Notes under the pieces: generated by a model
The model's database searches: none
Told to the model about the DNA's origin: nothing
The model's input: only the letters and a program-made list of their open reading frames with translations
Assembly: GCF_017347585.1 (NCBI RefSeq)
Contig: NZ_AP024480.1
Location: 1 to 64,000 of the forward strand
Source of the DNA: Caldicellulosiruptor diazotrophicus
GTDB taxonomy: Bacteria > Bacillota > Thermoanaerobacteria > Caldicellulosiruptorales > Caldicellulosiruptoraceae
Reading direction: 5' to 3'
DNA length: 64,000 nucleotides
Shown here: piece after piece, positions 19,816 to 29,418 of the stretch
How positions within the stretch are numbered: position 1 is the first letter of the stretch
Layout of the letters: the number at the start of each line of letters is the position of its first letter
Position numbers and translations under genes: made by a program

Positions 19816-20283
19816 TTATTCTAACATCATTTGAGGTGATACCAGCTGTATTTCTTTATAACCTGCTAATTTATTAACTCCATTTATTCCATGAATTGTC
19901 TTGAGTTTAACTATATGCTTAAAATTCCATGATACCAATGCATCACATTGAGAAACAGTAGCTGCTGCAATATGAATTGCATCATCAATATACTTTAAAG
20001 GAATAATACCGTTTTTTATGTATTCTTTAGCAAGGTCTCTAATTTCTTTTGAAATTTCAATGGTGTTATATTCAATTTCAGATAAAAATCTCAATGAAAT
20101 ACTTCTTTTAGGCTCAGAGCATCTTCTTAACTCGGCAAAAACTATATCAGAAACAACAATTTCATACTTTCCTTTTTTGACTTCTTCCCAAAATTCTTTT
20201 GTTATCTGCATATACTCAGGATTATCTTGCTGATCTAAATGGCTGATAACTGATGTGTCAAGGTACACTTTCAACTTTTTCAA
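19816..20283 (-). CDS. PIN-domain RNase, VapC-like toxin
   Basis: The 155-residue protein has the PIN acidic constellation: KVYLDTSVISHL with the first Asp, IVFAELRR with the conserved Glu, then KYIDDAIHIAAAT and DALVSWNFKHI with the later Asp and Trp-Asn. PIN toxins are Mg2+-dependent RNases. The start is TTG at 20283, with AAGGAGA about 11 bases upstream. It is followed by a small helical protein, its likely antitoxin. The pair lies precisely between two copies of a 64-bp repeat derived from the TPM gene tail. Confidence 0.87.
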   Translation of the reverse strand: MKKLKVYLDTSVISHLDQQDNPEYMQITKEFWEEVKKGKYEIVVSDIVFAELRRCSEPKRSISLRFLSEIEYNTIEISKEIRDLAKEYIKNGIIPLKYIDDAIHIAAATVSQCDALVSWNFKHIVKLKTIHGINGVNKLAGYKEIQLVSPQMMLE

Positions 20284-20422
20284 AGTCTTAAAGTTCTCCT
20301 TCCCTTTGTTACTTTCCTTACAATTAGATTATAACATAAATAACTCTATTTATTCTTCAGAAATTATTGCAGATTTTGCTATTACCAATTTGGTGGATTT
20401 GGTAGTGGACCTTTTGGTTCCG

Positions 20423-20486
20423 ATAGCTTTGACGGATTTGGAGGGGTCAATCTGACGGTGGCAGGGCAAGCAGATAAAAAAGCCTG
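20423..20486 (+). repeat. 64-bp direct repeat, copy 2
   Basis: Second copy of the TPM-tail repeat in the same orientation, with two differences from copy 1. The preceding 50 bases (about 20374-20422) also encode a GGFG-rich tail but with a shorter Gly stretch. No other part of the TPM gene is present here. Both copies share the same missing base relative to the expected tail frame. Confidence 0.85.
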
Positions 20487-20525
20487 CCTGCCCAAAATTT
20501 TTGTTTTAAAAAATTCACTTTTTCT

Positions 20526-21158
20526 CTAAGTTTGGGACTTTAATCTATCAATAGCACTTCTCAAGCCCGGGATAAAGGCTATTATCAAACACACAGCAAG
20601 ATCAGGACCAAGATAAGTTGCATTGTAGATGGCAGAATACACAACCGGGCTTGTACCTTTTGGCGCGTATGATGCAAAAAATACAACTCCAGATATAAAA
20701 TGAAAGGCAAACCTTACAAAACCACCTATTAGAATTCCCAAAGGCAGATTTTTTCTCAAAAATCCTGCAAATCCGAGAGCACCAAAGGCTAGTGGATAGT
20801 CTAAAAGAAGCTGTGCCCAGTGAACAACATATGGGTCTTGTATTAGCTGCAGTATTCCATAAGCCATTCCTGCAACTATCCCTGCAAATGGTCCGAATAT
20901 ATAAGCATATGCAAAAAGCGGTAGCATGCTTGCAGGTGTAATTGAACCACCCTGTGGCATTCTGTAAAGCTTTATAAATGAAAGTATAAACGATAGGGCA
21001 ATGACAACTCCCCCGTACACAAGAGCTTTTGTTGAAAATTTTTGACGCTTTTGAGCAAGATATAAAAAGATACTAATAAATATTAAAACAATGATTATCG
21101 TAAGCGAATACCATTTTATCTTTTCAAAATCTTTGAATATACTTGCAAAATAGCTCAT
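20526..21158 (-). CDS. thiT: Thiamine ECF transporter substrate-binding component ThiT
   Basis: This integral membrane S component captures thiamine and works with a shared ECF energising module (not in this window). Its 210 residues hold about six transmembrane segments after a short cytoplasmic start. The family fingerprint is clear: RMPQGGSITPASMLPLFAYAY, the AGMAYGILQLIQDPYVVHWAQ segment and LLDYPLAFGALGFAG. A YuaJ/ThiT assignment is therefore firm. No TPP riboswitch features are visible in the short spacer to purA. A TGaTATAAT-type -10 is present on this strand at 21191-21199. Confidence 0.92.
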   Translation of the reverse strand: MSYFASIFKDFEKIKWYSLTIIIVLIFISIFLYLAQKRQKFSTKALVYGGVVIALSFILSFIKLYRMPQGGSITPASMLPLFAYAYIFGPFAGIVAGMAYGILQLIQDPYVVHWAQLLLDYPLAFGALGFAGFLRKNLPLGILIGGFVRFAFHFISGVVFFASYAPKGTSPVVYSAIYNATYLGPDLAVCLIIAFIPGLRSAIDRLKSQT

Positions 21159-21190
21159 TTTATTTCATCTCCCAAGCATATTTTCAATTA

Positions 21191-21240
21191 ATTATATCAC
21201 AAAATGAATACTTAAAAAACGCACTTCATTCTGATATAAT
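21191..21240. promoter_or_regulatory. Divergent extended -10 promoters for thiT and purA
   Basis: On the plus strand TGATATAAT (21232-21240) lies 17 bases after a weak TTAAAA (21212-21217), aimed at purA. On the minus strand the same TGATATAAT occurs at 21199-21191, aimed at thiT. Both match the extended -10 sigma-A pattern; the -35 elements are poor. Confidence 0.5.
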
Positions 21241-21283
21241 ATTAAAGGGTTTTTTTTATAAATATATAAAGGTAAGCATATAA

Positions 21284-22585
<1,302 letters not shown>

Positions 22586-22600
22586 AAGTTATTGCCAATA

Positions 22601-22640
22601 AAAAGCCATCCGAGAATTTAGTTGAATCGGGTGGCTTTTT
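22601..22640 (+). terminator. Rho-independent terminator after purA
   Basis: AGCCATCCGA pairs with TCGGGTGGCT (one G-T pair) around a 13-base loop, followed by a T5 run. It sits about 15 bases after the purA stop. Confidence 0.9.
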
Positions 22641-22684
22641 GTGTTATTTCGGCAGAAGAAAAAGTGTTTTTTTGTGGGAATGGC

Positions 22685-22713
22685 TTAACTTTTTTTGAGA
22701 TTGGGTGTATAAT
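22685..22713 (+). promoter_or_regulatory. Sigma-A-like promoter for the ABC exporter
   Basis: TTAACT (22685-22690) and TATAAT (22708-22713) are separated by 17 bases, and the first exporter gene starts 27 bases downstream. Confidence 0.55.
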
Positions 22714-22739
22714 AAAATTAAATTTTTGAGGAAAAGAGG

Positions 22740-24491
22740 ATGGGAAAGGTGGGGTATTTTAAGAGGCTCATGAAGTATTTGGACGACTGTAAACTATTGG
22801 TAGCAGTTGGTCTAATTTTAGTGCTGGCAGGGATATTTTGCAGTATGGCAGTACCAAAAGTGTCAAAGCACATCATTGATGATGTTTTTGTTACAAGGTA
22901 CTTTGAAAAGCTTTATCATTTTGCTTTAATTTTATCGGGACTTGTTCTTTTAAAGGCAGTTTCTAATTATTTTCAGAACTATATATTTGAATACATATCT
23001 CAAAAAACAATCTATAAGCTCAGAGAGCAGCTCTACACAAAGCTTCAATACCAGTCTTTTGAATATTTTGACAGAACCTCAACAGGAGCTATTATGAACA
23101 GAATGGTGGGTGACCTTGAGGCTATTCGAAACTTTTTAAATCAAGGTTTTGTTCAGGTAATTAGCATAGTCATTACATTAATATTGGCACTTTCTATAAT
23201 GCTTTCAATGAACGTTTTTTTTTCATTTTTGATCATTGCAACAACACCTCTCATTTACTTTAACGTCAAAAGCCTTGCCAAAAAACTTCGGCCAACCTTC
23301 AGGGAGATAAGAGTAGCATTTGAAAAGCTTACATCAAAGGTCCAAGAGAACATCACAGGTATAAGAGTTGTCAAAGCGTTTGGAAATGAAGAACTTGAAA
23401 AGAAAAGTTTTGAAAAAGTTGCATTTGAGTTTACAAGCAAAAATATCCAGGCTGCTGATATTAGGTCGGTGCACAATCCTCTTGCCAATTTCTTAAATGG
23501 ACTAAACTCAGTCATAATTCTTGTTGTTGGAGGATATTTGGCTATAAATGAGAAGATTACCATAGGCACGCTTTTTGCTTTTGTGAGTTATGTGAACTTG
23601 TTTTCTGGACCAATTAGTAATATTCAGAACCTTGTGAACCAGTGGCAAAACGCCTTTGCATCCTTGGAAAAGGTGTTTGAGGTGCTTGACAGTGAGGTTT
23701 TAATTCATAGTTCCAAAAATGCTATTCATCTTAAAAATATCAAAGGTGATATAAAGTTTGAGAATGTGTATTTCAAATACAAAGATAAGTTTGTTCTAAA
23801 GGGAATAAACATTCATATTGAACCTGGTGAGGTTGTTGCAATTTTAGGTCAGGCAGGTTCTGGAAAGTCATCTTTAATAAATCTTCTTGCCAGATTTTAT
23901 GACCCAACATCTGGTAAGGTACTCATTGATGATATTGATATAAGAAATGTCAAACTTTGCTCTCTCAGAAGAAATATAGGAATAATAATGCAGGAGACAT
24001 TTATTTTTTCTGACACCATCGCCGCAAACATAGCGTTTGGAAAGCCAGATGCGAAAGAAGAAGAGATAAGATGGGCTGCAAAGCTTGCCAGGGCAGATGA
24101 GTTCATTGAAAGACTTCCAGAAGGATACTTTACCGTTGTTGGTGAGAGAGGGATAGGACTTTCGGGCGGTCAGAAACAAAGAATTGCAATTGCCAGAGCG
24201 CTCATATACAATCCAAAAATTTTAGTGCTTGATGATGCAACGTCAAATCTTGATTTTGAAACTGAGGCTGAGATTCAAGAGACTTTGAAAGAGGTGATAA
24301 AAGGAAGAACAACAATTATCATAACTCATAGAATATCCCAGCTCGTGGTCAATGCCGACAAAATTTATTACATGCAAGATGGCAGAATTGTTGAACAAGG
24401 AACGCATGAAGAGTTGATGAGACTCAAAGGTAGATATTACACAACATTCAAAAAACAACTAATCGAGCGCGCAAACTCACTTCCTGCTTAA
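22740..24491 (+). CDS. ABC exporter half-transporter, subunit with degenerate catalytic site
   Basis: The 583-residue type IV exporter has a six-helix membrane domain (about 15-310) followed by the nucleotide-binding domain: Walker A GQAGSGKSS, Q-loop IMQETFIFSD, signature LSGGQKQR and Walker B ILVLDDATSNLD. The residue after the Walker B Asp is Asp, not the usual catalytic Glu, which marks the degenerate member of heterodimeric exporters such as TM287/288 and BmrCD. H-loop ITHRISQ is present. The ATG at 22740 follows GAGGAAAAGAGG. It is followed after 31 bases by a second half-transporter, its probable partner. Substrate unknown; drug or lipid export is typical. Confidence 0.93.
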   Translation: MGKVGYFKRLMKYLDDCKLLVAVGLILVLAGIFCSMAVPKVSKHIIDDVFVTRYFEKLYHFALILSGLVLLKAVSNYFQNYIFEYISQKTIYKLREQLYTKLQYQSFEYFDRTSTGAIMNRMVGDLEAIRNFLNQGFVQVISIVITLILALSIMLSMNVFFSFLIIATTPLIYFNVKSLAKKLRPTFREIRVAFEKLTSKVQENITGIRVVKAFGNEELEKKSFEKVAFEFTSKNIQAADIRSVHNPLANFLNGLNSVIILVVGGYLAINEKITIGTLFAFVSYVNLFSGPISNIQNLVNQWQNAFASLEKVFEVLDSEVLIHSSKNAIHLKNIKGDIKFENVYFKYKDKFVLKGINIHIEPGEVVAILGQAGSGKSSLINLLARFYDPTSGKVLIDDIDIRNVKLCSLRRNIGIIMQETFIFSDTIAANIAFGKPDAKEEEIRWAAKLARADEFIERLPEGYFTVVGERGIGLSGGQKQRIAIARALIYNPKILVLDDATSNLDFETEAEIQETLKEVIKGRTTIIITHRISQLVVNADKIYYMQDGRIVEQGTHEELMRLKGRYYTTFKKQLIERANSLPA

Positions 24492-24522
24492 AAAAGTTTT
24501 GTAAAAGGGGGGAATTTTTAAA

Positions 24523-26320
24523 ATGGCAGACCCGGTGGCCAGAAAGCCAATGTTTTCTCAAGAAGAGACAAATTACGAATTAAAGATACCATATTTGAAG
24601 AGGCTTTTTAAGTTTCTTCTTCCTTACAAAAAATGGCTGGTTTTAACCTTGATTTTCATGTTTGTAGCAACAGTTGCTGATTTAGTTTCTCCCTATCTTC
24701 TAAAGCAGGCAGTTGACTATTATATTCCAAAAAAAGATTTCAAGGGAATTTTGTTAATTGGAGCTTTGCTTATCTTAATGCTTTTTGTTAACAAAGAGTG
24801 TTCAAAAAACAAGATAAGGCTTGCAAACAGAACGGGGCAAATGGTTTTGTTTGATATTAGAAAAGACCTTTTTAACCATGTGCAAGGTCTTTCTTTCAGC
24901 TTTTTTGACAGAAACTCAACAGGAAAAATTATTGTTAGAATTGTCAATGACGTCAATACCTTGAACAACCTATTTACAAATGGCATTGTAAATGTGATAA
25001 CAGATATGTCAAGCTTAGTTTTGGCAGCAATAATAATGTTTTATATAAATCCCAGACTTGCAATAGTAACATTTGCAGCTTTACCAATTTTTTTTAGCAG
25101 TTCTTTTTACAACCAGAAATGCAATAAAAAGAAACTGGAGGGCTGTTCGAAGGAAAATTGCAAATCTTAATGCGTATATACACGAAAACATAAGTGGCAT
25201 CAGGGTGATTCAGGCATATGTCAGACAAAAGGTCAACAGGGCTATTTTCAAAGATGTCATAGACGATGTGTTTTTGTCATGGATGAAAGCTGTCAGGATA
25301 AACGGTATATTTTCACCTGCGGTTGAGATATGTTCAATGATAGGAACACTTATCATTTACTTTTATGGAGCAAAACTTCTTAAGATAAATGGTGTTACAG
25401 TTGGAACTTTAATTGCGTATGTAGGCTATTTAGACAGGTTTTGGCGACCGATTGTTACACTTTCTAACTTTTACAATCAGCTTCTTGTTGCAAGCGCATC
25501 ATCAGAAAGGATCTTTGAGGTGCTTTCTATCCAGCCTGAAATAAAAGAGGATAAAAATCCAGTAGAAATATCTACTTTCAGAAATTCGATCGAATTTAAA
25601 AATGTGTGGTTTGCGTACAAAGATGAAGAGTATGTTTTGAAAGATGTTTCGTTTGAAATCAAAAAAGGAATGATGGTTGCGCTTGTGGGTGCAACAGGCT
25701 CTGGCAAAACTGCAATTGTAAATCTTCTTTCAAGGTTTTACGACCCGCAAAAAGGTAGTATCCTCATTGATGGCATTGACCTTAAGAAAATTAGCTTTAA
25801 AAGTTTAAGAAAACTTATAGGTATTGTCCAGCAGGAACCATTTTTGTTCTCAGGCAGCATCCTTGAAAATATTTTGTATGGAAAGCCAGATGCCAAGTTT
25901 GAAGAGGTTATAGAGGTTTGCAAGTTTTTAGGTGCACATGATTTTGTATCGCAGTTTGAGGATGGTTACTATACGCAGGTAAATGAAAGGGGGAACAGAC
26001 TATCTACTGGACAGAAACAGCTGATAAGTTTAGCGAGGCTTTTGCTTCAAAACCCCCAGATTCTTATTTTGGATGAGGCAACGGCATCGCTTGATACACA
26101 TAGCGAGCTTATGGTGCAAAACGCTCTAAATAAAATTATGAAAGACCGTACTTCAATTGTAATTGCTCACAGGTTATCTACTATAAAAGATGCAGATTTA
26201 ATAATTGTAATGGACAAGGGTAGGATAGCTGAAATGGGCACGCATGATAGTCTTATAAGGAAAAAAGGCATCTATTACGAACTTTGTACCAGCCAGATAA
26301 GATTTGTAAAGGCAGGGTGA
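24523..26320 (+). pseudogene. ABC exporter half-transporter, frameshifted at a T8 run
   Basis: The first 215-codon frame (24523-25170) encodes the N-terminal transmembrane helices. An overlapping frame (to 26320) encodes the rest: VLFTTRNAIKRNWRAVRRK, the nucleotide-binding domain with Walker A GATGSGKTA, signature LSTGQKQ and Walker B ILILDEATASLD. The join falls at the T8 run 25088-25095. Seven (or ten) T residues would give a continuous protein of about 600 residues reading PIFLAVLFTT. The catalytic Glu is present while the signature is LSTGQ, complementing the Asp variant of the preceding subunit. It may be a genuine lesion, a slippage-decoded gene or an assembly error. Confidence 0.85.
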
Positions 26321-26411
26321 TAAAAATAAGGAAAAAATACTGCGAATATATTTTTGGTATTTACAAATAACCAGAAAGGACTTATAATAATAAACCGTGT
26401 TTAATTTGTGT

Positions 26412-26487
26412 GGGCCATTAGCTCAGTAGGCAGAGCACCAGCCTTTTAAGCTGGGTGTCCCGCGTTCGAGTCGCGGATGGCTCACCA
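26412..26487 (+). tRNA. tRNA-Lys (anticodon TTT)
   Basis: A cloverleaf of 76 bases. Acceptor GGGCCAT pairs with ATGGCTC, the anticodon loop is CTTTTAA with TTT at 34-36 on a CCAGC/GCTGG stem, the T arm contains GTTCGAGTC, and CCA is encoded. Confidence 0.97.
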
Positions 26488-26509
26488 TTTAATTTTAAAA
26501 GTCACAGGT

Positions 26510-26584
26510 GGCCCCGTGGTCAAGTGGTTAAGACACAGGCCTTTCACGCCTGTAACAGGGGTTCGAATCCCCTCGGGGTCACCA
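26510..26584 (+). tRNA. tRNA-Glu (anticodon TTC)
   Basis: A cloverleaf of 75 bases. Acceptor GGCCCCG pairs with CGGGGTC, the anticodon loop is CTTTCAC with TTC on a CAGGC/GCCTG stem, the T arm is GTTCGAATC, and CCA is encoded. It follows tRNA-Lys by 22 bases and is probably in the same transcript. Confidence 0.97.
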
Positions 26585-26709
26585 TTTTGTTTATAGTTCT
26601 AAATAAGTTTTGCGAATGCGAAAGGTAAAAACTTTAAGGCATATTCTGATTGCTTAGCAATAAAGTCAGCTGAAACGAAAATAATTTAAAACATAATATA
26701 GGATTTTAG

Positions 26710-26742
26710 TAGGCAGGAAGCCAATTCTTCCTGCCTATTTTT
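26710..26742 (+). terminator. Terminator downstream of the tRNA pair
   Basis: TAGGCAGGAAG (26710-26720) pairs perfectly with CTTCCTGCCTA (26727-26737), then T residues. The 125 bases between tRNA-Glu and this hairpin hold nothing I can identify. Confidence 0.85.
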
Positions 26743-26854
26743 GTTTAAATTTCTTAATTTATCTTGTGAATTTTTACTACTTGCCAAAAGAATAAAAATA
26801 TTTATAAAATGAAAAAGTAAACGATTACACAGATATTGAAAGGGGATATGAAAA

Positions 26855-27988
26855 ATGCTTTACAGAAAGTTTGGCAGTACAGAAGTTTTAATATCGGCTT
26901 TGGGGTTTGGTGCTATGAGACTTCCTCAAAAAAAAATAAATGACAAGATGATTTATGACGAAGAAGAAAGTATAAAGATAATACATCGAGCGGTTGAGCT
27001 TGGTGTCAACTACATTGACACAGCTCCATATTACTGTGATTCGCAGAGCGAAACAATTGTTGGAAAAGCAATAAAAGGTATAAGAGACAAGGTTTATATC
27101 TCAACAAAAAATCCCATTGAAGATGATTCTGGTGACAATTTCTTAAAAAGACTTGAAAACTCTCTCAAAAAACTTGATGTTGACAAAATTGATTTTTACC
27201 ACATGTGGGGTATAAACTATGAAACATTCAAAGAAAAAATTATCAAAAAAGGAGGACCACTTTCTGCCGCAAAAAGGGCAAAAGAAGAAGGGTTAATTGG
27301 TCACATTTCATTTTCTTTCCATGATAAACCAGAAAATATGATAAAAATAATTGACGAAGGAGAGGTATTTGAGACAGTCCTTTGCCAGTACAATCTTCTT
27401 GATAGGACCAATGAAAAAGCAATTGAATATGCAGCACAAAAAGGGCTTGGGGTTGTTGTGATGGGACCTGTTGGTGGTGGAAGGCTTGGTGCACCATCGC
27501 CTGTCATTCAGAATCTTCTTCCAGGGAAAGTTGTGTCAAGTGCAGAAATAGCACTCAGATTTGTTTTGGCAAACCAGAATGTATCTTGTGCACTTTCTGG
27601 TATGTCTTCTGTTGAGATGGTTGAACAAAATGCCTCAGTTGCTTCTAATCCAAACCCTCTCAGCACAGAAGAACTTGAACTTATTAAAAAAGCCATGGAA
27701 GAAAATAAAAAACTTGCAGACCTTTACTGCACAGGGTGCAACTACTGTATGCCGTGCCCACAGGGGGTAAACATTCCACTTAATTTCCAAATAATGAACT
27801 ATCACAGGGTATATGGACTGACTGAATTTGCGAAAGCTGAATATGCAAGAATTGGAACTGTTCAGTGGCTGCCAGGGAAAAAAGCTGAGGAGTGTATAGA
27901 GTGTGGAATTTGTGAAGAGAAATGTCCTCAGAAAATTCAAATTAGAAAACAGTTAAAAGAAACTTCTCAGACGCTTGGAACAAAATAA
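26855..27988 (+). CDS. Aldo/keto reductase with two C-terminal 4Fe-4S sites
   Basis: The first 270 residues are an aldo/keto reductase barrel: LGFGAMRLPQ at the start, YIDTAPYY near 49-56, KVYISTKNP and DFYHMWG, with a GLGVVVMGPVGGGRLG segment for NAD(P)H binding. The C-terminal part has CTGCNYCMPCPQG and CIECGICEEKCP, enough cysteines for two 4Fe-4S clusters. Such proteins are predicted oxidoreductases linked to ferredoxin-type electron transfer; the substrate is unknown. AAAGGGGATATG precedes the ATG. It is single-gene between two terminators, converging on a spoIIM-like gene. Confidence 0.92.
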   Translation: MLYRKFGSTEVLISALGFGAMRLPQKKINDKMIYDEEESIKIIHRAVELGVNYIDTAPYYCDSQSETIVGKAIKGIRDKVYISTKNPIEDDSGDNFLKRLENSLKKLDVDKIDFYHMWGINYETFKEKIIKKGGPLSAAKRAKEEGLIGHISFSFHDKPENMIKIIDEGEVFETVLCQYNLLDRTNEKAIEYAAQKGLGVVVMGPVGGGRLGAPSPVIQNLLPGKVVSSAEIALRFVLANQNVSCALSGMSSVEMVEQNASVASNPNPLSTEELELIKKAMEENKKLADLYCTGCNYCMPCPQGVNIPLNFQIMNYHRVYGLTEFAKAEYARIGTVQWLPGKKAEECIECGICEEKCPQKIQIRKQLKETSQTLGTK

Positions 27989-27997
27989 AAGTAAAAA

Positions 27998-28042
27998 AGA
28001 GCTGGCGTATTTTAAACTATTTTTTGTTTGCCAGCTCTTTTA
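27998..28042. terminator. Bidirectional terminator in the convergent gap
   Basis: AAGAGCTGGC pairs with GCCAGCTCTT around a 22-base loop, with A-rich flank on one side and T-rich on the other. It serves both the reductase gene and the minus-strand spoIIM-like gene, whose stop codon it overlaps. Confidence 0.8.
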
Positions 28043-28621
28043 TTTTGCAAAAATTGGAGTAATGAAAGCTTCTATAAAGGCTGCAAAGACCACAAGTAAA
28101 GCGCCTGCAGTTGAAAAAGTTATGAATTTTTTAGATGCTTCTTTTAAATTTGGTTGTTTTTTTGAGATTGACTCTTTTAAAAATATGGCCGATGCTACAC
28201 TTCCAATTACAAATGCGCTTATTTCAAATATTCCATGAGGTAAAATTAGAAGCAGAGTTTTTAAGATAGATGTCTGTTTTGCATATATTGTTGATACAAT
28301 TCCTACTATTAATCCATTTGTAAATAGCACAAAAGCAGATACAAGCCCAAATGATATTGTTCCTAAGGTTAATATTACTAAGTATACTCTAAGGTTATTC
28401 TTTAAAATTACAAAGAACAAATCAGATGATGTAGAAACATTTTTGAGAAGGTTTTGAAAAAACTTTTTAATAAGTGTATTAAATAGTTTTATTATTTGGT
28501 CTTCAAATACTAAGGATAACACAATTCCAAGCGCCCATGAAACAATAAAAATAGAGAAGGCTGTAAATAAAAGCTTTTTTTCAGACTTAAAAATGCTAAT
28601 AATATATCTCAAAAGGAACAT
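28040..28621 (-). CDS. SpoIIM/DUF95-family membrane protein
   Basis: The 193-residue protein has about five transmembrane helices and the family signature LPHGIFEISAFVIG near residue 128. The SpoIIM family includes the Bacillus engulfment protein that works with SpoIID and SpoIIP to remodel peptidoglycan, plus many paralogs of unknown role. Placement outside a spo operon means the name is a family label. The ATG at 28621 touches its GGGAG motif; a TTG at 28612 is better spaced, so the true start may be three codons later. It is convergent with the aldo/keto reductase gene. Confidence 0.85.
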   Translation of the reverse strand: MFLLRYIISIFKSEKKLLFTAFSIFIVSWALGIVLSLVFEDQIIKLFNTLIKKFFQNLLKNVSTSSDLFFVILKNNLRVYLVILTLGTISFGLVSAFVLFTNGLIVGIVSTIYAKQTSILKTLLLILPHGIFEISAFVIGSVASAIFLKESISKKQPNLKEASKKFITFSTAGALLVVFAAFIEAFITPIFAK

Positions 28622-28771
28622 CTCCCGTTTTCAAAAAGTCTCTATTTAGAATGATACCAAAAATGTAACGGGTATGCAAATATTAAAAACAATTTTTCAC
28701 AAAATTTTAATTAACACTATTTTCAATTTGATATATAATTATAATGATGCAAAAAAGGGGAGGGGACTGCT

Positions 28772-29404
28772 ATGAAGATAACATACCTTGCTCATGCAAG
28801 CTTTTTGATAGAGACAAAATCAGGAGTAAAAATCTTAACAGACCCATATGACAGTTCTGTTGGCTACACAGTATTTGATATGTCACCGGATGTAGTCTTG
28901 ACATCTCACAAGCATTTTGACCATGGCTATACAGGCAGCATAAAAGGAGATTATGTTCTTGTCGACAAGGAAGGTGAATTTAACGTCAAGGGTGTTAAAA
29001 TAAAAGGCATAAAGACCTTCCACGACAAAGAAAAAGGGCAAAAACGAGGAGAAAACATTGTGTTTGTCATTGAGGATGAGTTTTGTATTGCGCATCTTGG
29101 CGATTTGGGTCATGAACTTGCAGCACCTGATCTTGAAAAGATGGGGAAAGTTGATATTCTTTTAATTCCTGTTGGCGGAGTGTATACAATTGATGCAAAA
29201 GAGGCGTTCAATGTTGCAAAGGCTGTAAATCCAAGAGTTATAATTCCAATGCATTATAAGACAGAAAAGCTCAAATTTGACCTTGGAAAGGTTGAGGAGT
29301 TTACAAAGCATTTTGAAGATGTTGAAGTGTTGAATTCATATGAGATTGAGATAAATAACCTTCCAGAAAAGCAAAAAGTTATATTGCTTAAATACAAAGG
29401 ATAA
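28772..29404 (+). CDS. MBL-fold metal-dependent hydrolase (UPF0173/COG2220-like)
   Basis: The 210-residue metallo-beta-lactamase-fold protein has TSHKHFDHGY (metal-binding H-x-H-x-D-H variant with Lys in the middle), IAHLGDLGHE (conserved His and Asp) and IPMHYKTEK (last His). The family are predicted Zn-dependent hydrolases of undefined substrate; UlaG-like phosphodiesterases are distant relatives. AGGGGAGGGG precedes the ATG. It is 14 bases upstream of the O-antigen ligase-like gene and could be co-transcribed with it. Confidence 0.88.
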   Translation: MKITYLAHASFLIETKSGVKILTDPYDSSVGYTVFDMSPDVVLTSHKHFDHGYTGSIKGDYVLVDKEGEFNVKGVKIKGIKTFHDKEKGQKRGENIVFVIEDEFCIAHLGDLGHELAAPDLEKMGKVDILLIPVGGVYTIDAKEAFNVAKAVNPRVIIPMHYKTEKLKFDLGKVEEFTKHFEDVEVLNSYEIEINNLPEKQKVILLKYKG

Positions 29405-29418
29405 GGAGAATTAGTAAG

